A DNA stretch of 64,000 nt from Sambucus nigra (Eukaryota > Streptophyta > Magnoliopsida > Dipsacales > Adoxaceae), in assembly GCA_949130495.1 (NCBI GenBank), contig OX422213.1, forward strand, positions 202,237,660-202,301,659, in the 5' to 3' direction. Numbering within the stretch: position 1 is the first letter of the stretch; each line of letters begins with the position of its first letter. Below, in pieces: positions 13,018 through 26,406 of this stretch. The position numbers were made by a program, and so were the translations under genes. Under the pieces are notes generated by a model. It saw only the letters and a list, made by a program, of their open reading frames with translations. It made no database searches and was not told where the DNA came from.

Positions 13018-13700
13018 GTCTTAAAAACATGGCGTTAGAGAGTGAGAACTAGAAACAGCCCCCGAACGTCCCCGTGGGTCGCACCAACACCTCCCACGGT
13101 ACTAATGTAACTCGTAGGAATTGACCCCGCAGCCGCGGGACTCACGATTTGAGAATACGATGTTAATTTGCATATTTCTAGACTTAGGCTTAAAACATGT
13201 TAGAGGGTGAAAACTCAAAATAGCCCTCTAACGGCCCCGTGGGTGACACAAACATCTCCCACGGGACCAATGTGACTAGTAGGACTGACCCCACAGCCGT
13301 GGGGCTCCCGGTTTGAGAATACGACAATAATTTGCATATTTCTAGATTTTGGCTTAAAAACATGGCATTAGAGGGTGAGAACAAGAAACAAACCCCGAAC
13401 GTCCCCGTGGGTGGCACCAACACCTCCCACAGGACCAATGTAATTCGTAGGAACTGACCTTGAAGCCGTGGGACTCCCGATTTGAGAATACGATGATAAT
13501 ATGCATATTTTCAGACTTTGGCTTGAGAACACGGCGTTAGATGGTGAGAACTAGAAATAACCATCAAACGTCCACGTGGGTGGCACCAACACCTCCCACG
13601 GGACCAATGTAGCTCGTAGGAACTGACCCCACAGCCGCGAGACTCCCGGTTTGAGAATACGACGATAATTTCATATTTCTAGACTTAGGCTTAAAAACAT
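13017..13700 (+). repeat. Truncated 12-mer unit at array end
   Basis: The unit begins with the usual anchor and follows the expected order for about four monomers, including the ACACGGCGTTAGATGG monomer near 13,530. After the monomer starting near 13,690 the expected AGGGTGATAACTAG and CCCGTGGCTGG or CCCGTGGTTGG marks are absent and a different order begins. This is the right end of the 2,020-bp array. Confidence 0.75.
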
Positions 13701-16700
13701 GGCGTTAGAGGGTGAGAACTAGAAACAGCCCCCGAACATCCCCGTGGGTGGCACCAACACCACCCATGGGACCAATGTAACTCGTAGGAACTGACCCCGC
13801 AGCCGCGGGACACCCGGTTTGAGAATACGACGATAATTTGAATATTTCTAAACTTAGGCTTAAAAACATGGTGTTGGAGGGTGAGAACTTGAAACAGCCC
13901 CCGAACGTCCCCGTGGGTGGCACCAACACATCCCACGGGACCAATGTAACTCGTAGGAAGTGAACCCATAGCCACGGGACTCCCGGTTTGAGAATACGAC
14001 GGTAATTTGCATATTTCAAAACATAGGCTCAAAAATATGGCGTTAGAGGGTGAGAACTAGAAATGGCCCCCGAACGGCCCCGTGGGTGGCACCAACACCT
14101 CCCACGGGACCAAGGTAACTCGTAGGAACTATCCCCGCAGGCGCGGGGCTTCCGTCTTGAGAATACATCCATAATTTCCATATTTTTAGTCTTAGGCTTA
14201 AAAACATGGCGTTAGAGGGTGAGAACTAGAAACAGCCCCCGAACGTCCCCTTGGGTGGCACCAACACCTCACACGGGACAAATGTAACTCGTAGGAACTG
14301 ACCCCTCAGCCGCGGGACTCCCTATTTGAGAATACGGCGGTAATTTGCATATTTCTAGACTAAGTCTTAAAAACATGGCGTTAGAGGTGAAAACTCAAAA
14401 CAACCCTCTAACGGCCATGTGGGTGGCACCAACACCTCCCACGGGACCAATGAAACTCGTAGGAACTGACCCCTCAGTCGCGGGACTCCCTATTTGAGAA
14501 TACGACGATAATTTGCATATTTTTAGACTTAGGCTTAAAAACATGGCGTTAGAGGTGAAAACTCAAAACAGCCCTCTAACGGCCCTGTCGGTGGCACGAA
14601 CACCTCCCACGGGACCAATGAAACTCGTAGGACTGACCCCGCAACCGCGGGACTCCCGGTTTGAGAATATGACGATAATTTCCATATTTTTAGACTTAGG
14701 CTTAAAAACATGGCGTTAGAGGGTGAAAACTCGAAACAGCCCTCTAACGGCCCCGTGAGTAGCACCAACACCTCCCAAAGGACCAATGTAAATCGTAGAA
14801 ACTGACCCCGTAGCCGCGGGACTCCCGATTTGAGAATACGATGGTAATTTGCATATTTCTAGAATTACGCTTAAAAACATGGCGTTAGAGTGTGAAAACT
14901 CGAAATAGCCCTCTAACGGCCCCGTGGGTGACACCAACACCTCCCACGGGACCAATGTAACTCGTACGACTGACCCCGCAGCCGCGGGACTCACGGTTTG
15001 AGAATGCGATGATAATTTGCATATTTCTAGACTTAGGCTTAAAAACATGGCGTTAGAGGGTGAGAACAAGAAACAGCCCCCGAATGTCCCCGTGGGTTAC
15101 ACCAACACCTCCCACGGAACCAATGTAACTCGTAGTAATTGACCCCGCAGCCGTGGGACTCCCGATTTGAGAATACGTTTATAATTTTATATTTCTAGAC
15201 TTAGGCTTAAAAACATGGCGTTAGAGGGCGAGAATTAGAAACGGCCCCCGAACGTCCCCGTGGGTGGCACCAACACCTCCCACGGGAACAATGTAACTCG
15301 TAGGAACTGACCCCACAGTCGCGGGACTTCGGGTTTGAGAATACGGCGATAATTTTCATATTTCTAGACTTAGGCTTAAAAACATGGCGTTAGAGGGTGA
15401 GAACTAGAAACAACCCCCGAACATCCCCGTGGGTGGCACCAACACCTCCCACGGGACCAATGTAACTCGTAGGAACTAACCCCGTAACCGCGGGACTCTC
15501 GATTTGAGAATACGACAATAATTTGTATATTTCTAGACTTAGGCTTAAAAACAAGGCGTTAGAGGGTGAAAACTCGTAACAACCCTCTAACGGCCTCGTC
15601 GGTGGTACCAACACCTCCCACAGGACCAATGTAACTCGTAGGAACTGACCCCGTAGCCGCGGGACTCCCGGTTTGAGAATACGACGATAATTTGCATATT
15701 TTTAGACTTAGGCTTAAAAACATGGCGTTAGTGGGTGAGAACTAGAAACAACCCCTGAACGTCCCCGTGGGTGGTACCAACACCTACCACGGGACCAATG
15801 TAACTCGTAGGAACTGACCGCGCAGCCGCGGGACTCCCGGTTTGAGAATACGATGATAATTTTCATATTTTTAGACTTAGTCTTAATAACATGGCGTTAG
15901 AGGGTGAGAACTAGAAACAGCCATCTAACGTCCCCGTGGGTGGCACCAACACCTCCCACGGGACTATTGTAACTCGTAGGAACTGACCCCGCAGCCGCGG
16001 GACTCCTGATTTGAGAATACAATGGTAATTTGCATATTTCTAGACTTAGGTTTAAAAATATGGTGTTAGAGGGTGAAAATTCGAAATAGCCCTCTAACGG
16101 GCCCGTGGGTGACACCAACACCTCCCACGGGACCAATGCAACTAGTAGGACTGACACCGCAGCCGCGGGACTCCCAGTTTGAGAATACGATGAATATTTT
16201 CATATTTCTAGACTTAGGCTTAAAAATATGATGTTAGAGAGTGAAAACTCGAAATAGCCCTCTAACGGCCCAGTGGGTGGCACCACAACTCCCAGAGGAC
16301 CAATGTAACTCGTAGGAATTGACACCGCAGCCGCGGGACTCCCGATTTGAGAATACGACGATAATTTCATATTTCTAGACTTAGGCTTAAAGACATGGCA
16401 TTAGAGGGTGAGAACTAGAAACAGCCTCCGAACGCCCCCGTGGGTTGCACCAACACCTCCCACGGGACCAATGTAACTCATAGGAACAGACCCGCAGCCG
16501 CGGGACTCTCGGTTTGAGAATACGACAATAATTTCATATTTCTAGACTTAGGCTTAAAAACATGGCGTTAGAGGGTGAGAACTAGAAACAGCCCCCGAAC
16601 GTCCCTGTGGGTGGCACCAACACCTCCCACGGGACCAATGTAACTCGTAGGAACCGACCCCGCAGCCGCGGGACTCCCGGTTTACGACGATAATTTTCAT

Positions 16701-17466
16701 ATTTCTAGACTTGGGCTTAAAAACATGGCGTTAGTGGGTGAGAACTAGAAACAGCCCCTGAACCTCCCCGCGGGTGGTAGCAACACCTCCCACGGGACAA
16801 ATGTGACACGTAGGAACTGACCCCTCAGCCGCGGGACTCCCGATTTGAGAATACGACGGTAATTTGTATATTTCTAGACTTAGGCTTAAAAACATGGCGT
16901 TAGAGGGTGAGAACTAGAAACAGCTCTCTAACGGCCCCGTGGGTTTCACCAACACCTCCCACGGGACCCATGTAACTCGTAAGCATTGAACCCATAGCCG
17001 CTGGACTCCCGATTTGAGAATACGATGGTAATTTGCATATTTCAAGACTTAGGCTTAAAAGCATGGCGTTAGAGGGTGAGAACTAGAAATAGACCCCGAA
17101 CCTCCCCGTAGGTGGCACCAACACCTCCCACGGGACCAATGTAACTCGTAGGAACTGACCCCGCAACCGCGGGACACCCGGTTTGAGAATACGATGATAA
17201 TTTGCATATTTTTAAACTTAGGCTTAAAAACATGGCATTAGAAGGTGAAAACTCGAAATAGCCCTCTAACCGCCCCGTGGGTGACACCACCACCTCCCAC
17301 GGGACCAATGCAACTCGTAGGACTGACCTCGCTGCCGCGGGATTTGAGAATACGACGATAATTTGCTTATTTCTAGACTTAGGCTTAAAAACATGGCGTT
17401 CGAGAGTGAGAACTAGAAACAGCCCCCGAACGTCACCGTGGGTAGCACCAACACCTCCCACAGGAC

Positions 17467-17500
17467 CAATGTAACTCAAAGAAATTGCATATTGCAGTCG
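17467..17500 (+). repeat. Monomer with a patch of AT-core sequence in its GC-rich part
   Basis: Between GTAACTC and GCAGTCGTGGG the usual GTAGGAACTGACCCC (15 nt) is replaced by AAAGAAATTGCATATT (16 nt). The inserted ATTGCATATT resembles the AT-rich core (TTTGCATATTT) of the same satellite. No other monomer I read has this patch. Confidence 0.75.
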
Positions 17501-18084
17501 TGGGACTCCGGGTTTGAGAATACGACGACAATTTGCATATTTTTAGGCTTAGGCTTAAAAACATGGCGTTAGAGGCTGAGAACAAGAAACAACCCCCGAA
17601 CGTCCCCGTGGGTGGCACCAACACCTCCCACGGGACCAATGTATCTCGTAGGAACTGACCCCGCTGCCGCGGGACTCCCGATTTGAGAATATGATGGTAA
17701 TTTGCATATTTCTAGATTTACGCTTAAAAACATGGCGTTAGAGTGTGAAAACTCGAAATATCCCTCTAACGGCCCCGTGGGTGACACCAACACCTCCCAC
17801 GAGACCAATGTAACTCGTAGGACTGACCCCACAACCGCGGGACTCCCGGTTTGAGAATGCGATGATAATTTGCATATTTCTAGACTTAGGATTAAAAATA
17901 TGGCGTTAGAGGGTGATAACTAGAAACTGCCCCCGAACGTCCCCGTGGGTTGCACCAACACCTCCCACGGGACCAATGTAACTCGTAGTAATTGATCCCG
18001 CAGCCGCGGGACTCCCGGTTTGAGAATACGACGATAATTTTATATTTCTAGACTTAGGCTTAAAAACATGACGTTAGAGGGTGA

Positions 18085-18595
18085 GAACTAGAAACAGCCC
18101 CCGAACATCCCCGTGGGTGGCACCAACACCTCCCATGGGACCAATGTAACTCGTAGGAACTGAACCCATAGCCGCGGGACTCCCGATTTGGGAATACGAC
18201 AATAATTTGCATATTTCAAGACTTAGGCTTAAAAACATGGCATTAGAGGGAGAGAATTAGAAACAACCCCCGAATGTCCCCATGGGTGGCACCAACACCT
18301 CCCACAGGACCAATGTAACTCGTAGGAACTGACCTCGCAGCCGCGGGACTCCCAGTTTGAGAATATGGCGATAATTTGCATATTTATAGACTTAGGCTTA
18401 AAAACATGGCGTTAGAGGGTGAGAACTAGAAACAGCCCCCGAACATCCCCGTGGGTGGCACCAACACCTCCCACGGGACCAATGTAACTCGTAGGAACTG
18501 AACCCATAGCCGCGGAACTCCCGATTTGAGAATACGACAATAATTTGCATATTTCAAGACTTAGGCTTAAAAACATGGCATTAGAGGGAGAGAAC
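18085..18595 (+). repeat. Local dimer duplication (338-bp offset)
   Basis: The monomer with CCGAACATCC at 18,101 recurs at 18,439, 338 bp later. The following variants repeat too: GGAACTGAACCCATAGCCGC, GAATACGACAATAATTTGC, TTTCAAGACTTAGG and TTAGAGGGAGAGAA. The two copies differ by only a few bases, so a two-monomer block was recently duplicated inside an otherwise unordered stretch. Confidence 0.8.
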
Positions 18596-19687
18596 TAGAA
18601 ATTGCCCCCCGAACATCCCCGTGGGTGGCACAAACACCTCCCACGGGACCAATGTAACTCGTAGGAACTGACCCCGCAACCGCGGGACTCCCGGTTTGAG
18701 AATACGATGATAATTTGCATATTTTTAGACATAGGCTTAAAAAGATGGCGTAAGAGGGTGAAAACTAGAAACAACCCTCTAACGGCCCCGTCGGTGGCAC
18801 CAACACCTCCCATAGGACCAATGTAACTCGTAGGAACTAACCCCGCAGCCGCGGGACTCTTGGTTTGAGAATACGACAATAATTTGCATATTTTTAGACT
18901 TAGGCTTAAAAACATGGCGTTAGAGGGTGAGAACTAGAAACAACCCCCGAATTTCCCCGTGGGTGGCACCAACACCTACCACGGGACCAATGTAACTCGT
19001 AGGAACTGACCCCTCAGCCGCGGGATTGCCGATTTGAGAATACGACGATAATTTGCATATTTTTAGACTTAGGGTTAAAAACATGGCGTTAGAGAGTGAA
19101 AACTCAAAACATCCCTCTAACGGACCCGTGGGTGGCACCAACACCTCCCACGGGACCAATGAAACTCGTAGGACTGACCCCGCAGCCGTGGGACTCCCAG
19201 TTTGAGAATACGACGATAATTTGCATATTTCTAGACTTGGGCTTAAAAACATGGTGTTAGAGGGTGAGAACTAGAAACAACCCCCGAACGTCCCCGTGGG
19301 TGGCACCAACACCTCTCACGGGACAAATGTAACTCGTAGGAAATGACCTCTCAACCGCGGGTCTCCCGATTTGAGAATACGACGGTAATTTGCATATTTA
19401 TAGACTTAGGCTTAAAAACATGGCGTTAGAGGGTGAAAACTCAAAACAGCCCTCTAACGGCCCCGTGGGTGGCACCAACACCTCCCACGGGACCAATGAA
19501 ACTCGTAGGACTGACTCCGCAGCCGCGGGACTCCCGGTTTGAGAATACGACGATAATTTGCATATTTTTAGACTTAGGCTTAAAAACATGGCGTTATAGG
19601 GTGAGAACTAGAAACAGCCCCCGAGTCTCCCCGTGGGTGGCACCAACACCTCCCACGGGACCAATGTAACTCGTAGGAACTTACCCC

Positions 19688-19975
19688 GCAGCTGCGGGAC
19701 TCCCGGTTTGAGAATACGATGGTAATTTGAATATTTATAGACTTAGGCTTAAAAATATAGCGTTATAGGGTGAGGACTAGAAATATCCCCCGAACAGCCC
19801 CGTGGGTGGCACCAACACCTCCCACGGGACCAATGTAACTCGTAGGAACTGACCCCGCAGCCACAGGTCTCCCGATTTGAGAGTACGACGGTAATTTTCA
19901 TATTTCTAGACTTAAGCAAAACATGGCATTAGAGAGTGAAAACTCAAAACAGCCCCCGAACGTCCCCGTGGGTGG
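19688..19975 (+). repeat. Conserved two-monomer cassette, mixed-segment copy
   Basis: A diverged copy of the cassette. The first monomer has AGCTGCGGGACTCCCGG, TTTATAGACTTAGG and AAAAATATAGCGTTATAG. The second has ACAGGTCTCCCGATTTGAG, then ACTTAAGCAAAACATGG and ATTAGAGAGTG. It lies outside any clean long period, which shows that the pair predates the present sub-arrays. Confidence 0.8.
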
Positions 19976-20170
19976 CACCAACACCTCCCAGAGGACCAAT
20001 GTAACTCGTTGGAACTGACCCCGTAGCCGCGGAACTCCCGGTTTGAGAATACGACGATAATTTGCATATTCTTAGACTAAGGCTTAAAAAAATGGCGTTA
20101 GAGGGTGAAAACTCGAAACAGCCCTCTAACGGCCCCGTGGGTGGCACCAACACCTCCCACGAGACCAATG

Positions 20171-23100
20171 TAACTAGTAGGACTGACCCCACAGCCGCGT
20201 GACTCTCTATTTGAGAATACGACGATAATTAGCTTATATTTAGACTTAGGCTTAAAAACATGGCCTTGGCGAGTGAGAACTAGAAACAGCCCCCGAACGT
20301 CCCCGTGGGTGGCACCAACACCTCCCACGGGACCAATGTAACTCGTAGGAACTGACCCCGCAGCCGCGGGACTCCCGATTTGGGAATGCGACGTTAATTT
20401 GCATATTTCTAGACTTAGGATTAAAAACATGGCGTTAGAGGGTGAAAACTCGAAATGGTCCTCTAACGGCCCCGTGGGTGACACCAACACCTCCCATGGG
20501 ACCAATGTGACTCGTAGGACTGACCCCACAGCCGCGGGACTCCCGATTTGAGAATACGACAATAATTTGCGTATTTCTACACTTAGGCTTAAAAACATGG
20601 CTTTAGAGGGTGACAACTAGAAACAGCCCCCGAACGTCCCCGTGGGTGGCACCAACACCTCCCACAGGACCAAAGTTACTTGTAGGAACTAACCCTGTAG
20701 CCACGGGACTCCCGGTTTGAGAATACGATGATAATATGCATATGTTTAGACTTAGGCTTGAAAACACGACGTTAGATGGTGAGAACTAGATATAGGCCTC
20801 GAACGTCCCCATGTGTGGCACCAACACCTCCCACGGGACCAATGTAACTCGTAGGAACTGATCCCACAGCCGCTAGACTCCCGGTTTGAGAATACGACAA
20901 TAATTTCATATTTCTAGAATTAGGCTTTAAAACATGGCGTTAGAGGGTGAGAACTAGAAATAGCCCTCGAACGTCCCCGTGGGTTGCACCAACACCTCCC
21001 AAGGGACCAATGTAACTCGTAGAAATTGAACCCGCATCCGCGGGACTCCCGATTTGAGAATATGATGGTAATTGGCATATTTCTAGACTTAGACTTAAAA
21101 ACATGGTGTTAGAGTGTGAAAACTCGAAATAGGCCTCTAACGTCCCCGTGGGTGGCACCAACACCTCCCACGAGACCAATGTAACTCGTAGGACTGACCC
21201 CGCAGTCGCGGGACTCCCGGTTTGAAAATGCAAAAATAATTTGTATATTTCTAGACTTAGACTTAAAAACATGGCGTTAGAGGGTGAGAACTTGAAGCAG
21301 TCCCCGAACTTCCCCGTGGGTGGCACCAACACCTCCCACAGGACCAATGTAAATCGTTGGAACTGACCCTGCAGCCGCGATACTCCCGGTTTGAGAATAC
21401 GATGATAATATGCAAATTTTTAGACTTAGGCTTGAAAACACGGCGTTTGAGGGTGAGAACTAGAAACAACCCTCGAACGTCCCCGTGGGTGGCACCAACA
21501 CCTCCCACGGGACCAATGTAACTCGTAGGAACTGACCCCACAAGGGTGAGACTCCCGGTTTGAGAATACGATGATAATTTCATATTTCTAGACTTAGGCT
21601 TAAAAACATGGTGTTAGAGGGTGAGAACTAGAAACAACCCCCGAACGTCCCCGTGGGTGGCACCAACACCTCCCAAGGGACCAATGTAACTCGTAGAAAT
21701 TGACCCCGCAGCCACGGGACTCCTGGTTTAAGAATACGACGATAATTTCATATTTCTAGACTTAGGCTTAAAAACATGGCGTTAGAGGGTGAGAACTAGA
21801 AATAGCCCCCGAACGTCCCCGTAGGTGGCACCAACGACTCCTACGGAACCAATGTAACTCGTAGTAATTGACCCCGCAGCTGCGGGACTCCCGGCTTGAG
21901 AATACGACGATAATTTTCATATTTCTAGACTTAGGCATAGAAATATGGCGTTACAGGGTGAGAACTAGAAACATCCCCCGAACGTCCCCGTCGGTGGAAC
22001 CAACACATCCCACGGGACCAATGTAACTCGTAGGAAGTGAACCCATAGCCGCGGGACTCCCGGTTTGAGAATACCACGGTAATTTGCATATTTTAAAACT
22101 TAGGCTTAAAAATATGGCGTTAGAGGATGAGAACTAGAAATGGCCCCCGAACGGCCCCGTGGGTGGCACCAACACCTCCCACGGGACCAATGTAACTCGT
22201 AGGAACTGTCCCCGCAGGAACAGGACTCCCGGTTTGAGAATACGTCGATAATTTGCATATTTTTAGACTTAGGCTTAAACACATGGCGTTCGAGGGTGAA
22301 AACTCGAAACACCCCTCTAACGGCCCCGTGGGTGGCACCAACACCTCCCACGGGACCAATGTAACTCGTAGGAACTGATCCCGTAGCCGCGAGACTACGG
22401 GTTTGAGAATACGACGATAATTTGCATATTTTTAGGCTTAGGCTTAAAAACATGGCGTTATAGGGTGAGAACTACAAACAACCCCTGAACGTCCCCGTGG
22501 GTGGCACCAACACCTCCCATGAGACCAATATAACTCGTAGGAACTGACCCCGCAGCCGCGGGACTCCCTATTTAAGAATACGATGGAAACTTGAATATTT
22601 CTAGACATACGCTTACAAACATGGCGTTAGAGTGTGAAATCTCGAAATTGCCCTCTAACGGCCCCGTGGGTGACACCAACACCTCCCATGGGACCAATGT
22701 TACTCGTAGGACTGACCCCGCAGCCGCGGGACTCCCGATTTGAGAATGCGACGATAATTTGCATATTTCAAGACTTAGGCTTAAAAACATGGCGTTAGAG
22801 GGTGGGAACTAGAAACAGCCCCCGAACGTCCCCGTGGGTTGCACCAACACCTCCCACGGGACCAATGTAACTCGTAGGAACGGACCCCGCAGCCGCGGGA
22901 TACCAGATTTTAGAATACAACGATAATTTGCATATTTCTAGACTTAGGCTTAAAAACATGGCGTTAGAGGGTGAGAACTAGAAACAGCCCCCGAACGTCC
23001 CCGTGGGTTGCACCAACACCTCCCACGGGACCAATGTAACTCGTAGTAATTGACCCTGCAGCCGCGGGACTCCCGGTTTGAGAATACGATGATAATTTCA

Positions 23101-25505
23101 TATTTCTAGACGTAGGCTTAAAAACATGGCGTTAGACGGTGAGAACTGGAAACAGCCCCCGAACGTCCCCGTGGGTGGCACCAACACCTCCCACGGGACC
23201 AACGTAACTCGTAGGAACGGACCTCGCAGCCGCGGGACTCCCAATTTGAGAATACAACGATAATTTGCATATTTCTAGACTTAGGCTTAAAAACATGGCG
23301 TTACAGGGTGAGAACTAGAAACAGCCCCCGAACGTTCCCGTGGGTGGCACCAACACCTCCCACGGGACCAATGTAACTCGTAGGAACTGAACCCATAGCC
23401 GTCGGAATCCCGATTTGAGAATACGACGGTAATTTGCATATTTCAAGACTTAGGCTTAAAAAAAGGGCATTAGAGGGTGAGAACTAGAAATAGCCACCGG
23501 ACGGCCTCGTGGGTGGCACCAACACCTCCCACGGGACCAATGTAACTCGTAGGAACTGACCCTGCAGCCGCGGGACTCTCGATTTGAGAATACGATGGTA
23601 ATTTTCATTTTTCTATACTTACGCTTATAAACATGGTGTTAGAGTGTGAAAACTCGAAATAGCCCTCTAACGGCCCCGTGGGTGACACCAGCACCTCCCA
23701 CGGGACCAATGTAACTCGTAGGACTGACCCCGCAGCCGCGGGACTCCAATTTGAGAATGCGATGATAATTTGCATATTTCTAGGCTTAGGCTTAAAAACA
23801 TGGCTTTAGAGGGTGAGAACTAGAAACAGCCACCAAACGTCCCCTGGGTGAACCCAACACCTCCCACGGGACCAATGTAACTCGTGGGAACTGACCTCGT
23901 AGCCGCGGGACTCCCGGTTTGAGAATAAAATGATAATTTGCATATTTCTACACTTAGGCTAAAAAACATGGCGTTAGAGGGTGAGAACTAGAAATAGCCC
24001 CCGAATGGCCCCGTGGGTGCCACCAACACCTCCCAGAGGACCAATGTAACTCGTAGGAACTGACCCCGCAGCCGCGGAACTCCTGGTTTGAGAATACGAC
24101 GATAATTTCATATTTCTAGACTTAGGATTAAAAACAAGGCGTTAGAGGGTGAAAACTCGAAACAGCCCTCTAACGGCCCCGTGGGTGGCACCAACACCTC
24201 CCACGGGACCAATGAAACTCGTTGGACTGACCCCGCAGCCGCGGGACTCCCGATTTGAAAATACGATGATAATTTGCATATTTATTGACTTAGGCTTAAA
24301 AATATGGCGTTAGAGGGTGAGAACTAGAAACAGCCCTCGAATGTCCCCGATGGTGGCATCAACACCTCCCACGGGATAAATGTAAATCGTAGGAACTGAC
24401 CCCGCAGTCGCGGGACTCTCGGTTTGAGCATACGACGATAATTTGCATATTTATAGACTTAGGCTAAAAAATATGGCTTTAGAGGGTTAGAACTAGAAAC
24501 AGCCACCAAACGTCCCCGTGGGTGGTACCAACACGTCCCACCGGACCAATGTAACTCAATGGAACTGACCTCGCAGCCGCGGGACTCCCGGTTTGAGAAT
24601 AAAATGATAATTTGCATATTTCTAGACTTAGGCTTAAAAACATGGTGTTAGAAGGTGATAACTAGAAACATCTCCCAAACGTCCCCGTGGGTGGCACCAA
24701 CACCTCCCACGGGACCAAGGTAACTCATAGGAACTGACATCGCTGCCGCGGGAGTCCCGATTTGAGAATACGACGATAATTTCATATTTCTAGACTTAGG
24801 CTTAAAAACATGGCGTTAGAGGGTGAGAACTAGAAACAACCCCCGAACGTCCCCATGGGTGGCACCAACACTTCCCACGAGACCAATGTAACTCGTACGA
24901 ACCGACCCCATATTCGCAGGACTCCCGGTTTGAGAATTCGATGATAATTTGCATATTCTTAGACTTAGGCTTAAAAACATGGCGTTAGAGGGTGAGAACT
25001 AGAAACAGCCCCCGAACGTCCCCGTGGGTGGCACCAACACCTCCCACGGGACCAATGTAACTCGTAGGAATGGACCCCGTAGCCGCGAGACTCCTGATTT
25101 GAGAATACGACGGTAATTTGCATATTTCTAGACTTATGCTTAAAAATATGGCGTTAGAGGGTGAAAACTCGAAATATCCCTCTAATGACCCCGTGGGTGA
25201 CACCAATAACTCCCACGGGACCAATTTTACTCGTAGGACTGACACCGCAGCCGCGGGATTACCGGTATGAGAATATGACGATATTTTTCATATTTCTAGA
25301 CTTAGGCTCAAAAACATGGCGTTAGAGGGTGAGAACTAGAAACAACCCCTGAACGGCCCCGTGGGTGGTACCAACACCTCCCACGGGACCAATGTAACTC
25401 ATAGGAACTGACCCCGCAGCCGCGGGACTCCCGGTTTGAGAATACGACGATAATTTGCCTATTTCTAGACATAGGCTTAAAAACATGGCGTTAGAGGTTG
25501 AGAAC
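20171..25505 (+). repeat. Large higher-order unit B1 (>30 monomers)
   Basis: This block matches 26,406-31,065 in monomer order. Paired marks are TAACTAGTAGG with GTGACTCTCT (20,171 and 26,406), ACGTTAATTTGC with AGGATTAAAAACATGG (20,391 and 26,624), GAAATCTCGAAATTGCCC (about 22,640 and 28,365), AGAATAAAATGATAATTT (about 23,930 and 29,485) and GAACGGCCCC with GGTACCAACACC (about 25,350 and 30,910). The offset falls from 6,235 to 6,077 to 5,727 to 5,559 bp along the block, in steps near one or two monomers. The copies therefore differ by whole-monomer gains or losses. Confidence 0.85.
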
Positions 25506-26406
25506 TAGAAGCGGCCATCGAACGTCCCCGTGGGTGGCACCAATGACTCCCACGGGACCAATGTAACTCGTAGTAATTGACCCCGCAGCCGCGGGACTCC
25601 CGGTTTGAGAATACGACGATAATTTGCATATTTCTAGACTTAGGCATAAAAATATGGCGTTATAGGGTGAGAACTAGAAATATCCCCCGAACGTCCCAGT
25701 GGGTGACACCAACACCTCCCACGGGACCAATGTAACTCGTAGGAACTGACCCCGCAGCCGCGGGACTCCCGATTTGAGAATACGACGTTAATTTGCATAT
25801 TTTTAAACTTAGGCTTAAAAACATGGCGTTAGAGGGTGAGAACTAGAAACAACCCCCGAACGTCCCCATGGGTGGCACCAACACTTCCCACGAGACCAAT
25901 GTAACTCGTACGAACCGACCCCATATTCGCGGGACTCCCGGTTTGAGAATACGACGATAATTTCATATTTTTAGACTTAGGATTAAAAACATGGCGTTAG
26001 AGGGTGCGAACTAGAAACAACCCCCGAACGTCCCCATGGGTTGCACCAACACCTCCCACGGGACCAATGTCACTCGTAGGAACTGACCCCGCAGCTGCAA
26101 GGCTCCCGGTTTGAGAATACGACGATAATTTGTATATTTTGACTTAGGCTTAAAAACATGGCGTTAGAGGGTGAGAAGTAGATACAGCCCCCGAATGTCC
26201 TCGTGGGTGTCACCAACATCTCCCACGGGACAAATGTAACTCGTAGGAACTGACCCCTCTGCCGCGGGACTCCCGATTTGAGAATACGACGGTAATTTGC
26301 ATATTTCTAGACTTAGGCATAAAAACATGGCGTTAGAGGGTGAGAACTAGAAACAGCCCCCGAACGGCCCCGTGGGTGGCACCAACACCTCCCATGGGAC
26401 CAATGT
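25505..26406 (+). repeat. Satellite stretch between units B1 and B2
   Basis: About five monomers that do not align in order with the end of B2. One of them, about 25,830-25,965, is almost the same as the monomer at about 24,795-24,935, including the rare GAACCGACCCCATATTCGC segment. No gene or unique sequence is present. Confidence 0.75.

Larger units (their letters stand above)
5961..13700 (+). repeat. Higher-order repeat, ~2,020-bp 12-mer array
   Basis: An anchor reading GACTTAGTCTTAAAAACATG occurs with its AGTCTT at 5,961, 8,979, 10,999 and 13,017, spacings of 3,018, 2,020 and 2,018 bp. The last two are 12 monomers. The first is 18 monomers less a 12-bp deletion near 8,530. Neighbouring copies look nearly identical by eye, so amplification is recent compared with 870-5,920. 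The last copy stops near 13,700, where the order changes. Internal monomers include the ACACGGCGTTAGATGG type and the ACTTAAGCAAAACATGG type. Confidence 0.9.
13700..20170 (+). repeat. Mixed satellite segment without a clear long period
   Basis: About 38 monomers with only local order. 13,860-14,160 copies the order seen at 21,985-22,215 (TAGGAAGTGAACCCATAG, then TTTCAAAACATAGG or TTTTAAAACTTAGG, then AGAAATGGCCCCCG). 14,380-14,700 repeats the TTAGAGGTGAAAACTC monomer twice in a row. 18,085-18,595 holds a dimer duplication. 19,380-19,950 keeps the order of the left arrays in diverged form. Single monomers carry small deletions at about 16,684 (6 bp) and 17,337 (7 bp). No gene is seen here. Confidence 0.8.

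Noticed and set aside
20098..20616. Longest open frame, 172 codons on the minus strand, and about 100 similar shorter frames
   Set aside because: It spans about three satellite monomers and its peptide repeats the same segment (SYIGPVGGVGATHG and similar) seen in frames all over the window. Frames start and stop with small monomer indels. No frame is conserved apart from the DNA repeat, so these are not genes.
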